Positions 11,225 through 21,944 of a stretch of DNA of 64,000 bases are shown here, in pieces. Source of the DNA: Okapia johnstoni (lineage: Eukaryota > Chordata > Mammalia > Artiodactyla > Giraffidae); NCBI GenBank assembly GCA_024291935.2, contig CM044306.1:1-64000 (forward strand). Reading direction: 5' to 3'. The position numbers were made by a program, and so were the translations under genes. Every line of letters begins with the position of its first letter. The first letter of the stretch is position 1. The notes under the pieces are model-generated. The model was not told the DNA's origin, searched no databases, and saw nothing but the letters and a program-made list of their open reading frames with translations.

Positions 11225-11889
11225 CTATTTTTTAATGGCATCCTCATGAAGTCAAATTAAATGATGGAATATCAATGCCAACTTTATTCCTTCCAACTTC
11301 CATCATTTGGGCTATGCCATCCCAGGAGCCCGAGTAGGCTTGAGTCCCAGGGCCAGAGTGTGGTGGGGTCCAGGCAGCCTAGTAGGGTGCCCTTCATTGA
11401 GCCCCTTTTTAGTTATTATTATTATTTCTGAGCACCTTTTAAAATCATGACTGCGGGCCTTTTCAGCTGTGACCAGAGTCCAGAGTGGGATCAAAGCCTG
11501 GAGGATCACGGAGGCAGTAGTCACCTAGCCCGCACATCTCCTGGTGCTGCGCTTCCCAACTCAAGCTTCCTTCCTAAGAGTGCAGCCCTCTAGCACCTAA
11601 GTACCCTCAGCTGGGTGCTGTGGCCCTGGCTGGGACTAGTCTGGATTAGTTAGGTGTGTGAAGCTTTAGGTTGAAGAAGCAGTGAGACACAAGCCTGCAG
11701 GTATTTGCTCTGGCACATTCCACTCCAATGCACAGCTCAGGAAGCCCACTTTCCCTAAGGCTCTGGTTGTCTGAGGAACCAGACAAGTGGTGCCAGGGAC
11801 CAGGGGAAAGTGCTGCCGCCTTGTGGAGACTTCCTGTAATGACAACCGCACCACCTGTGCCTACTGGCACTCCTACTTCAAATATCCTT
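11225..11889 (+). repeat. Composite unit copy U1 (head only)
   Basis: This is the first recognisable copy of the head of the composite array unit. It is homologous along its length to 19100-19640 (shared phrases 'gtgcccttcattga', 'ctcctggtgctg', 'cacaagcc' and others). It contains the CTCF-like motif at 11811-11827 and is cut by BovB at about 11890. Confidence 0.75.
11811..11827 (-). promoter_or_regulatory. CTCF-like motif in unit U1
   Basis: Read on the minus strand, the core is CCACAAGGCGGCAGC, close to the CTCF consensus CCASYAGRKGGCRSY. The same word recurs at the same place in other unit heads. Binding is not shown. Confidence 0.45.
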
Positions 11890-12228
11890 GTTGTTCCGTC
11901 ACTCACTTGTGTCCGACTCTTTGCGACCGCACGGACTGCAGCATGCCGGGCCTCCCGGTCCAACACCATCTCCCGGAGCTTGCTCAAACTCATGTCCACT
12001 GAGTCGGTGATGCCATCCAACCATCTCATCTTCTGTCGCCCCCTTCTCCTCCCGTCTTCAATATTTCCAAGCATCAGGGTCTTTTCCAGTGACTCAGCTC
12101 TTCGCATCAGGTGGCCAAAGTATTGGACCTTCAGCTTCAGCATCAGTCCTTCAAATGAATATTTAGGACTGATTTCCTTTAGGATGGACTGGTTAGATCT
12201 CCTAGCAGTCCAAGGGACCCTCTTACTA
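11890..12228 (-). mobile_element. BovB 3' end
   Basis: Antisense, strongly 5'-truncated BovB covering the end of the C-terminal domain and the short 3' UTR. The reverse frame at 11990-12225 reads ..KEISPKYSFEGLMLKLKVQ.., typical for BovB. It is inserted into unit U1. Confidence 0.93.
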
Positions 12229-12584
12229 CTGACAAGAGTTGCCAACAGCTACACAGAACAAGGTTGGGACTAAAAGAAAGTGTAATTTTTTTATCATAAA
12301 TATATAACCCTTCATGGAAGGTTTTCTAAAAGTGACATTTGTATCTCAATTTCTGAAGATAAATTTTTATAATTTAACAAAAAACTAAGTTAAAAGTGAA
12401 ATGTCTTTGATAAACTAACTATGTGGACACTTGAAATGCGTAAAAACGATAAGCTAGTGTTCATGGTGTTGACTGAGTTCACATGTCAACACCAGTTGTT
12501 CACATGTTGACTGAGTTCACATGTCAACACCAGTTGTTCACATGTTACAGCCAGGTAAGTGTGAGCGCCTCTGAGCTGAGAACT
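12229..12584. repeat. A/T-rich stretch with a 38-bp tandem duplication
   Basis: The phrase beginning ACATGTCAACACCAGTTGTT occurs at 12481 and 12519 (period 38). Each copy contains TGTTGAC and GTCAACA as an inverted pair. There is no coding potential. Confidence 0.7.
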
Positions 12585-12848
12585 CTCTGTTGTTGTTGTT
12601 CAGCCATTCAGCCCTGTCCAGCTCTTTGGGACCCCAGGGACTGTAGCCCACCAGGCTCCTCTGTCCATGGGGTTCTCCAGGCAAGACTACTGGAGTGGGT
12701 TGCCATGTCCTTTCCAGGGGATCTTCCTGACCCAGGGATTGAACCCAGGTCTCTTACATTGGCAGGCGGATTCTTTACCACAGGGATTGAACCCACGTCT
12801 CCTGCATTGGAGGTGGACTCTTTACCACTGAGCCCCTGGGAAGGCCCC
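12585..12848 (-). mobile_element. Bov-tA SINE with duplicated head
   Basis: Antisense Bov-tA preceded by a short GTT microsatellite. The segment 'cagggattgaaccca' with following 'tctttaccac' is repeated (about 12730-12785 and 12782-12835), a local tandem duplication of the tRNA-derived part. Confidence 0.88.
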
Positions 12849-14227
12849 CAACTCCTCTGAGCCCAGGTTGCTGGCCTGCTCACTGCTGATTCTGTGGAGG
12901 CTAACATGCAAACCCCAGCCAGACTCCCTGCCCCTTCTCAGCTCGCAGGCCAAGTGGGCAGCTCACCCCTCCCCGCATCATGCCTCACCAAGCATCCTCT
13001 GGCCAGCTTTTTCCCATTGGAACCACTGAACAGCTCATTTTCGTATATTCTGTGTGGATTAAGCACAAAGAGCACTGTGCAGCTCCATTAAAATAGAAAC
13101 CTAATTGTTCCGATGTTAACAAAGATAAACAGAAAAGACCAGCACCTTTGGGAGCAGATTCCTACCTTCAGGGCCAGTTCTTCTTTCTCCCTTTCCACTC
13201 CACTTAATCAATTAGAAAAGGCACGTCTGCTTATTTTCAAAATCCACATTTCCCAATAGGAAATTGAAAGCCCAGAAAACCAATGGAAAACAGGGCAGAG
13301 CAACATGCAACAGTCACTCATGCTGTTTAAAGTTTTCCTGAACGTCCATTTTCTGTTGCTTCTCTCTCACTTAAATGGTTTACACCTATTCCCTCAGAAA
13401 GCTAGAGTCTGAAATACGAAGAATTGCTTTGGCTAATACAGAAACTACTTCCTTACAATATCATAACTAAAGGTCAGAGTCTTCGAGAGTAGGTGAAAAC
13501 ACCCTTTCTCTTTTGGTCTGCTAATTTCTTCAGTCTGATGAAGAATGATCTGATTTCTTCAAGCGGATCTGATCCAAATCAAAACTAGAGCTAAGGTACA
13601 TAGGTTTGAATTTGAAGTATTAATAAATCAGTTTTAGCTCATAGTTACTGTTTTACATATTTCACTTTCACCAACTGATCCATAAATAGGGTGACTAAAT
13701 GGAGTTTTGTAATGTAGGTTTTTGAAGAAAAAAAAAGTCATCATCTTCAGGTAATTGTATTACAGCTTTACTTTGAGAAATATTAGTTTGAATTATTTTA
13801 AATCAGGACACAGCTGAGAAAGACCATGATAATGCCTTTCAGAGAAGTAAGAACTCTGAGCTCTCCTGCTGCTGTCCCTGCCCAGCACCATGGAGACAGG
13901 GCTCAGCCCAGACAGGAACCGTCTGCCGCTCAGCATTAGCAAGAACCCCAAGGCAACAACGAAGATACTGTCAAAGTGTAGCCGGGAATCTGTTAGTGAT
14001 TCTCACGACATTGATGGCAGTTTTACAGTCATCACTTTGAAACTTGTAAGCCGGTTTTGGTAAGAGTGCACACTTTGTGCAGATGTATGAAGAAACGCTT
14101 TGTACTGTGGCTGTGTGTGTCTAAAACCTGCTGAAATAACTGTGACCTGGCAAATGCACTCAACCGTACACTTAGGTAACGCCACAAATCAAACTGGTTA
14201 TCTCAGTTTTTAAAAGTGAAATTTTCA
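12849..14227. other. Low-copy region without recognised gene
   Basis: About 1.4 kb with stops in all frames and no repeat family I recognise. Small open frames (12894-13091, 14003-14185) have no family resemblance. It may be diverged array or intergenic DNA. Confidence 0.5.
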
Positions 14228-14482
14228 GGGTCTTCCCTGGTGGTCCAGTGGTTAAGAATCCACCTTGCAATGCAGGGGGACTCGGTTCAATCACTGACCA
14301 GAGAACTAAAATCCCAATCACCAAGGGGCAGCTGAGCTTCCACACTGCAACTACTGAGCTGGAGCCACAGCTAGAGCTTTCACAGCGACTCAACAGATCC
14401 CTCATAACGCAGCAAAGAGCCCATGTGCCCCAACTGAGACCTGATGCAGCCAAATAAACACACGATAAATAAATAAATTCTT
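14228..14482 (+). mobile_element. Bov-A2/ART2A SINE
   Basis: Sense copy beginning at 'tcttccctggtggtccagtg' and ending with the (AAAT)n-type tail 'gataaataaataaattc'. Confidence 0.9.
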
Positions 14483-15029
14483 TAAAAAGGTGAAAATTTT
14501 CAGTTGCTTGGAAGAATAATACATTCGAAATCTGTGTGAGTTAATACATTTCTGAAAGAGCCGACTTCCTTGCACCACATGAGGGGGCTTTTAAAAGTCC
14601 CCAGAGAGTGGGGTTAGGGAAACACATGGGGTTAAGACAAGGGCACCATGGTGGAGACACGGGCGTGGAGGTGGCTGGGCTAGCCCGCAGAGACAAGCGG
14701 CTGAGGATAGAAGCTGTTGTGAGGATGCTACCGTCATCACCGTCTGCTTCCTGACAGAATTTAGAAGCTCAGAAAAGAGTTTTCTCACTCTCTCTCTTAA
14801 CGAGATGCTTGGGGCAGGTTATCTGGGAGGTGTCTGCAGGATGCAGGCAGAGTGTCATCAGAAGGCTTGGCGGGAGCTGGGATGTCCACCTCTGTGTGGT
14901 CCAGCCTCACGGGCGAGGGCGGGAACGAGGCCCCACTTCCGGGTCACCTGTGCCTTTCCAGAGCTGCTGTGTCCCCCCTCACGTGGCAGCCACTTCCCCC
15001 CAATAAGGGCCCCAAGGGGAGGCAGAGGA
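14483..15029. other. Low-copy region, GC-richer at right
   Basis: No gene recognised. The open frame 14805-15230 runs straight into BovB reverse transcriptase sequence and is a chance fusion. Confidence 0.45.
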
Positions 15030-16150
15030 AGCAGCCAGTTCCATATCAGGAAAAGAGTACATCAGGGCTGTATATTGTCACCCTGCTTATTTAACTTCTA
15101 TGCAGAGTACATCAGAGAAATGCTGGGCTGGATGAAGCACAAATTGGAATCGAGATTGCCAGGAGAAATATCAATAACCTCAGATATGCAGATGACACCA
15201 CCCTTATGGCCGAAAGCGAAGAGGAACTAAAGAGCCTCTCGATAAATGTGAAACAGGAACGTGAAAAAGCTGGCTTAAAACTCAACATTCAAAAAATGAA
15301 GATTATGGCATCCAGTCCCATCACTTCATGGCAAATAGATGGGGAAATAATGGAAACAGTGACAGAGTATTTTGGGGGGCTCCAGAATCACTGCAGATGG
15401 TGACTGCAGCCATGAAATTAAAAGATGCTTGCTCCTTGGAAGAAAAGTTATGACCAATCTAAACAGCATATTAAAAAGCAAAGACATTACTTTGCCGACA
15501 AAGGCCTGTCTAGTCAAAGCTATGGTTTTTCCAGTAGTCCTGTATGGATGAGAGAGTTGGACCATAAAGAAAGTTGAGCACTGAAGAATTGATGCTTTTG
15601 AACTGTGGTGTTGGAGAAGACTTTTGACAGTCCCTTGGACAGCAAGGAGATCCAACCAGTCCATCCTAAAGAAAATCAGTCCTGAATATTCATTGGAAAG
15701 ACTAATGTGGAAGTTGAAGCTCCGATATTTGCCCACCTGATGTGAAGAGGCCGGATTTGTGATTGCTGAGTTCATTCACTTGTTTTAATCTTTCTTGAAT
15801 GTGTGTCTGTGCTTGAAACAGAGCAGGACCCTGTCGTCCTGGACGCCCGCACCCCCCACCCCCGCCCCGTGTCCTCTGCCTGCCTTTTGTCTGTGGAAAG
15901 TTTCAGTCAAAAAGTAAAGTTAATCAGAGAAATGAGAAATGCGGAAACAAAGAAAAGACCCTGCGCTGGGAAATATTGAAGGTGGGAGGAGAAGGGAACG
16001 ACAGAGGATGAGATGGTTGGATGGCATCACCGACTTGATGGACATGAGTTTGAGAAAGCTCCGGGGGTTGGTGATGGACAGGGAAGCCTGGTGTGCTGCA
16101 GTCCATGGGGTCATAAAGAGCTGGGCATGACTGAGCAACTGAACTAAGCT
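15030..16150 (+). mobile_element. BovB 3' part, broken by an LTR-derived filler
   Basis: Sense BovB from the reverse transcriptase (NNLRYADDTTLMAESEEEL encoded near 15175-15230) to the 3' terminus. Between 15748 and 15956 about 14 bp of BovB are replaced by 209 bp that match the LTR at 16874-17083 in reverse. BovB then resumes with 'agaccctgcgctgggaaata' and ends about 16145. Frames are broken. Confidence 0.92.
15748..15956 (+). repeat. Arm 1 of a ~210-bp inverted repeat (LTR-derived filler)
   Basis: The segment is about 95% identical to the reverse complement of 16874-17083, with roughly ten differences by eye. Neither edge is an LTR end. Five bases (GAAAA) are shared with BovB at the right junction. 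Confidence 0.85.
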
Positions 16151-16324
16151 GAATTTATTAATTAATAGAAGCAATGCTGTTCATATTAGTAACAAGAAAT
16201 GTTTCTCTTTGCATACAGCTTATATCAGAATGCATAAGCTCAATGATAGTTAACAATAAAATAAACTTAAACCAATACCTAATTATTTATTAAAACAATT
16301 GTTAATCTGCATGTTACTGAAAGA

Positions 16325-17090
16325 GTACATACATGGGGCCTGGCTGCTCACTGCTCAAAAGCCAATAAACGGGCCAGGTTGGTGGAAAGGAAAGTGTGCT
16401 TTATTTTAGATGCCAGCAATTGGGGGTGGGGCGGGGTAGTGGACGTCTGTCCAAAGGCCATTCCCACCACCAACAAGCAGCAGGCTGAGGACCTTTATAG
16501 ACGGGGCGAGGGGGAGGGGTGGGGATGGTGGAAAGGGGCTACATGCAGAAACAGCACAGTCAGCTCGGACAGTCATCTTGAAATTGGTCATCAGTGGTCT
16601 AACCAGTGTCATCCTGTTTTAAGTACAATCAGTCTTCAGTTCCAGGGTCAGTTTGTCCCCATTTCTTTGTGGCCAGTTCTCTGAACCGTGGCAGCTCGTG
16701 TCCTGGGTACAGTCTGGTCATCATGTAGTTAACTTCTCCACCTGGGGTTTTGGTGTCTGTAAGACAGCGCACAGGATATGACTCAGAATATTACCTATAG
16801 ACCTTGACAAAGAACTAAAGATCCTTGATGACGCTTAATGACAGCAGTATTATCGTTTAGTCTCCTTTGACTGTTTTCTTTGTTTCCGCATTTCTCATTT
16901 CTCTGATTAAATTTGCTTTTTGACTGAAACTTTCCACAGACAAAAGGCAGGCAGAGGACATGGGGCGGGGGTGGGGGGGGCGGGTGTCCAGGACGCCAGG
17001 GTCCTGCTCTGTTTCAAGCACAGACACACATTCAGGGAAGGATTAAAACAAGTGAATGAACTCAGCAATCACAAATCCGACCTGTTTACC
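16325..17090 (-). mobile_element. ERV LTR, antisense
   Basis: Read on the minus strand it has LTR order: U3 with the segment that matches arm 1, a TATA-like TATAAAGG (complement of 16493-16500), an AATAAA signal (complement of 16400-16405), then 'cacactttcctttccacc', and an end near 'aggcccca' (16334). Exact ends and duplications were not resolved, so the boundaries are approximate. No viral coding sequence adjoins it. Confidence 0.65.
16874..17083 (-). repeat. Arm 2 of the inverted repeat
   Basis: Donor-like copy inside the antisense LTR, separated from arm 1 by 917 bp. Confidence 0.85.
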
Positions 17091-17239
17091 AAGAACAGTG
17101 CCTCTCATAGTACCGGTATTAGAGGCGTGGCCTGTCCAGTGACATCTCTCTGTCATGGGATCCTGTCTGCAGACATGCAGCATGGCCATGTATTCTCTGA
17201 ATAAGGACTTGCAAGAATAGCTACATATAGGTTTTATCA

Positions 17240-17440
17240 AGTATTTTATTTTTAATTAAAATTTTTGTTTTTTATATTTGTAATTTATTTATCATAATAT
17301 TTGGCTGGGGCCAGTCTGGCACAAGAGATCTTTTAGCTGTGGGATATGGGATCTAGTTCTCTGACCAAGGAATGAACCCAGGGCCCCTGCATTGTAAGCA
17401 CAGACTATTAGCCACTAGACCACCAGGGAAGTCCCTACCA
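17240..17440 (-). mobile_element. Bov-A SINE
   Basis: Antisense SINE: the tRNA-like head is at the right ('agaccaccagggaagtccc'), and the A-rich tail is at the left, seen as T-rich DNA near 17240-17290. Confidence 0.85.
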
Positions 17441-17559
17441 TGTCCTTTAATCACCGAAACTGAACTTCCTGGGATGAGATGGGAATAAAACAAGAGGAGA
17501 AGATCCTACAAAGCATTGATTAACCCATTAATCCAAAAACTAATCAAATTTTAAGGGAA

Positions 17560-18145
17560 AACATAGCATGTCCTTTGCCTGCCTCCTGTCTGTAGAAAAC
17601 CTTTAATTCCTAGGCTTCTCTGAGTTCCAAAGAGTACATTTAACAAGAGAAATGAGAATATGTCATTGTCAAAGAAGAGAAAGCAATAACTTAGCCATTA
17701 AACAAAGTCAAGGACCTATATTCCTCCTCAAGGGCTGTGGATAATATTCTGAGCCATGTCCTGTGAGCTGTCGTATGCACGCTGAGACCCCACCAGGTGG
17801 AAAAGTTGCCTGCAGGCTGCCCACCAGCCCACACAGACTCCAGGCCCATCAGAACCAGAAGGTGATGATGCTGACTCCAGATGACCTCACCACCAGCCAG
17901 TCAGGAGAAGGTCCTGAGCAGATCGCCCTCTTCATAACCCCCTCCTTAACCTTGTCTTTAAACTTCCCATGAAAGCCTTCATGGAGTGTGAGCCCCTTAA
18001 GCGCGGGCTGCCCTGGGCTCCTTGCTCAGCACTGGCAACGCATGCTTCCTTTCCTTCACCACAACATGGGGTCAGTGGACGGGCTTCACTGTGCCGGGGC
18101 CAGAGTCTCCAGTGGGGTTCAGAAACTGCACACTCAGGGCTATCG
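17560..18145 (+). mobile_element. ERV LTR, sense
   Basis: The sequence is related to, but diverged from, the antisense LTR nearby: both contain 'tgcctgcc', 'gtctgt(a/g)gaaa' and a 'gataatattctgag' type word. The 3' part has wording common to ruminant ERV LTRs ('ggctccttgctcagcac', 'tttccttcaccacaac'). Ends were not resolved. Confidence 0.6.
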
Positions 18146-18520
18146 GTCACTCAGCGGAACCCGGAGCACAGCTGCCCCAAGGCACCTGACCTCATATGAA
18201 TGCAACAAGAGGAGACAAAGGACCACAGGTAAATCAGGGCAACACCCTCGACTCAAATGTTGGAAATCTCAGGGGAACAAGACGCACTACAGGAAAAGGG
18301 GAGGGAGGGGGTCTCCAGGTACACACGATCCTGACTCGTGCAGAGGGATGAGACCCACACAACCCCCAGACCCTGCACCTGAGGTCACACGTGGATGTTC
18401 TCGAAGGTGACCCCACCCCCAGACCCTGTACCTGGGGTCACACATCCACAGTCTCCAGGGTGGCCTCCCTCCCAGACCCTGCACCTGGGGTCACATGTCC
18501 ACAGGTATCCACAGAGATGG
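18146..18520 (+). repeat. Low-copy segment paralogous to 35560-36620, with 53-bp tandem repeats
   Basis: The segment around 18180-18350 matches 35600-35722 plus 36525-36610 ('tgacctcat.tgaatgcaac', 'aaggaccacagg', 'tgttggaaatctcag', 'gagacccacaca'). A word 'ccagaccctg' recurs at 18366, 18419 and 18472 (period 53), giving about 2.6 copies. The paralogue has one copy only. Confidence 0.75.
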
Positions 18521-19094
18521 ACCTTAAAGGATCATTTCTAAGAGAAGTCAGTCAGGCATAGGAAGACAATAGTGTATGATGTACCTTCTAGGCAAAATAT
18601 CAATAGACACACAAAGTATCAAATTTACGAGCCCAAAGAAACTCTGAAATTTCAAACACAAACAAAGGGTTCCAGGAAAAAAGAAAAGATTGTGAAGGGC
18701 CTGAAAATTAATCAGAAGACCTGAACTAACACAGAACTAGAAACCTGTATGTGTAATCAATAATCCCCAAGGATTAGCCTCATCCTTTCTCCCTTCCTTC
18801 CTTTCCCTTATACATGGGAATCTGTACCTCTAAACTATACACGGAAATCTGTATGTCTAGGACAGAATCCACAGAAATTATCTCTTACCTTCCTTCTTTG
18901 TATACACAGAAAACTGTGTCTGAGATACATAATCCACCAGGACCTGAGGCTCACTACTCTGTTTGACCTTCTATGGCAAAAATCCAAAAAAGAAGAGACC
19001 TGTCTCATAGACATGTTATACCTGAATCAGGCGGCTCTACACATCAACAATCAGAACACTGCAGATCGACTCTACTGCAACAAAACATCGCATG
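18521..19094 (+). repeat. Diverged L1 3' tail of an array unit
   Basis: The stretch parallels 20330-20730: shared phrases 'ggaccttaaaggatca'/'ggaccttgaaggatca', 'gggttccag' and 'gaatcc/aatccaaaa'. It is the L1-derived tail of a unit upstream of U2. Confidence 0.6.
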
Positions 19095-19462
19095 ATATTA
19101 AAGAGAAGAAAAGAGAAGCAGTGCCTGCTTTATTCCCCCCAACCTCCCTGACTGGGGCTGCTACCCCATCCTTGGAGCCTAAGCAGCCTTAGGTCCCACT
19201 GCTGCACTGGGGTGAGTCTGACACAGCCTGGCAGAGTGCCCTTCATTGAACCCTTTTTAAACATCTACTATCTGCTATGTTCTGGCTTGGACCAGACTCT
19301 CCAGTGGGATTCAGGCCTCCAGGGACTTGGGAGCAAATATTATGAGCCCTGAACTTGCCCTGGTGCTGGGCATTCCAGCTCAAGCATCCTTTCTGGAGGG
19401 CAGCCTCCTAGGCACCGAAGCACACTCAGCAGGTTGCTGTGGACCTGGTAGTAAGTAGTCTG

Positions 19463-19522
<60 letters not shown>

Positions 19523-20730
19523 TGCTTTATGGGGGAAAAGTAGAGAAACACAAGCCCTTAGGTATAATTCAGCCCAGGATGCTGACTTTCCCAGGAACCA
19601 GAGATGTGCTTTAAAAAGTGCAGCTGCCTGTAAACATTTCCTGTAACTACAACTTGACCAAAGAGGCTGACCAGCACCTCTAATTCACAAGGCCTGAGGT
19701 TTCTCTTAATGACAGCTGCCCTCAAGAAATCTCCCAGGGTGGGGGTTGCAGAAATAAATTCAAAACACAGCAGAGTTTCAAGAAGCCAACTGCCACAGTA
19801 GATTTTCCTCACACCCTTTAATGTAAAAAACAAAGAAAACAAGCGCAAACCTCCACGCCAGGAGCAGGCGCCCAGCACCCCTGACTGCTGCGGGGGGGCC
19901 GATGAAACAGCCACGCGGAGTCAAATCCCACCAGTCAGACTGGCCGTCCCCGCAAGTCCACAAACAATAAACGCAGGAGAGAGCCGGCAGGGGAGATGAC
20001 CCACCACATGTTCAGTGGAAATGGACGGTGACAACAGCCACTAGAAACCAGAGCCCCCTCGTGTCAGGGAAAAAAACAAACCCAAGAGGGCCAATCCTAG
20101 GACCAGCCACCCCCACACCTGGGCCAATATCCCAAGAAAGTCATCGTTCAAAAAAACACGTGCACCCCAACATTCACTGCAGCTCTACTTGCAACAGCCA
20201 CAACAGAACCCGCAAAATGTCCACTGACAGATAGAGGTTAAAGAAGATGACAATGGACCGTTACTCAGCCGTGAAAAGGAGCCACAGAAATTGGGAAATT
20301 ACGCCCCTGGTCCCCAGGAGGACGGACCTTGAAGGATCACACACTAAGTGAGATCAGCCAGACTGAGGAAGGCAACAACCTTTGATGTCCCTTGTGGGGA
20401 AAATTTAAAAAGAGATACAAAGGAACTAAGTTACAACCCAAAAAAGAGACTGAGAATTCAAACACAGAGGGTTCCAGTAAACAAAAAGAAAAGAAAGGGC
20501 AGGAATGAATTCAGAGGCAGGGACTCAGATGTGCACAGAAATCGGTAGCTGTCACAGATGCTCGAGAAGGACCTGATGCTTAGCAAGGGGAACTTGGCTT
20601 GAGCTTCTGCGATAATCTCTTTGGTGAAAGAATCCAAAAGGAACAGACGTACTGTATATACATGTCATAATGGGTGTACACTAACAGCAAGCACAAAACT
20701 GCAAAGTGGCTGTACTCGGACATAACTTCA
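19095..20730 (+). repeat. Composite unit copy U2 (~1.64 kb)
   Basis: This is the cleanest uninterrupted copy. The head starts near the word 'gatattaaagagaag' with 'tttattcccc', and the same start recurs at about 20733 ('gagattaaagaaaac', 'tttattccct'), which gives the period. The head runs to about 19830. The rest (19920-20730) is old L1 3' sequence. The CTCF-like word is lost in this copy ('aagtgcagctgcctgt' near 19617). A (GT)n tract of about 56 bp lies at 19466-19521. Confidence 0.75.
19466..19521. repeat. (GT)n microsatellite
   Basis: Uninterrupted GT dinucleotides inside the head of unit U2; likely length-polymorphic. Confidence 0.97.
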
Positions 20731-21944
20731 GCATGAGATTAAAGAAAACAAAAAGAAACAAATCAATGCCTAATTTATTCCCTACAGCCTCCCTGATTTG
20801 GGCTGCTATCCCATCCCTGAAGCCTAAGCAGTCTTGTGTCTCATGTTTGGACTGGGGTGGGGTTGAGAATATAACCAAAATATTTTTTAAAAATGGGTAA
20901 CCCTGTGATTTTGACCCCATAAGGTACAATAGCCAAGACTGGGAATCAAGCTAATTGTAGCAGCACAGCTGAATTGATACAGACAGCGTGCATGGACACA
21001 GTGCAGTATTTCTCAACCATAAAGAACTAGGAAAAAATTCCAAGGCTAGTCACAGGAGAGAAAGTAGAGATGATCGCTCCGAGTGAAGTAAGGGACACAG
21101 GAAGAGACAAGTATCAGTATCATATGATATCACCTCCAGGTGTAATCTAAAGATGGATGCAACTGAACTTCTTGCCCGGAGACAGAGCCTCACAGGCTTA
21201 GAAAAGAAACTTCTAATCACCAAGATATAAAGATGTGGGGCATGGAGAAATGAGTTCCTTCAGACTAATTATTTATTTTATCCTTCACACTACTATTTAT
21301 AAAATAAATGACCAGGACCCACCGTATAACACAAGGACACTTACTCCACATTCTGTAATAACCTATATGAAAAAAAAAAACCCAATATGTATTAAGAGAA
21401 TTGAAACTAGTTGTGGTAGAAGGGAAAAAAACACCCAAAAGACAGTAACTCTCCTCTACACTCCAGTTCAAATGATGAGATCAAAACAGCAAAAGCAAAA
21501 GAGAAATGCTAACTCTGTTTCCCTCAGGACACAGTGACCTCAGCTGGTGTCACATCCCGGGAGCCTAGTTAGCTTGGGTCCCTAGTTAGCTGGAGTGTCC
21601 TGGGGCTGAGGGAGCTGGGAGCATGTGGCAGGCAGTGTGCCTCCACAATGAACCTGGAGTGCCCGTTTCACTCCAGATACAGGTGGGATAATTTAAGGAA
21701 TTGGAATTAACAATCCCTTAAATATATATATACACATTAATATATATCAAATAGATGATCAAAAAGTACTTACTGAATAGCATAGGGAAGTATATTGGAC
21801 ACGCTGTGATCATCTATATGTGAAAAAGAAACCAAAAGAGAATAGATAAATGTCTAGGTATTAATATAACTGAATCGAGTTCCTATACATCTGTAACACA
21901 CATAACATTACAAATCAATTATATTCCGATGGAACTCCGATGGA
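20731..21944 (+). repeat. Composite unit copy U3 (shortened head, L1 tail)
   Basis: Starts like U2, but the head is deleted after about 20870 and passes into L1-derived sequence. A second head start is seen at 21505-21690 ('gctaactctgtttccctcag'), homologous to 28748 and 59088. Confidence 0.65.

Noticed and set aside
14805..15230. 141-codon forward frame as a gene
   Set aside because: Its second half is BovB reverse transcriptase; the first half is unrelated chance sequence.
16379..16684. 101-codon forward frame
   Set aside because: It lies across the R/U3 region of an antisense LTR and has no retroviral or cellular resemblance.
18366..18500. CRISPR-like spaced repeats
   Set aside because: Eukaryotic context, three adjoining 53-bp copies without unique spacers; it is a VNTR.
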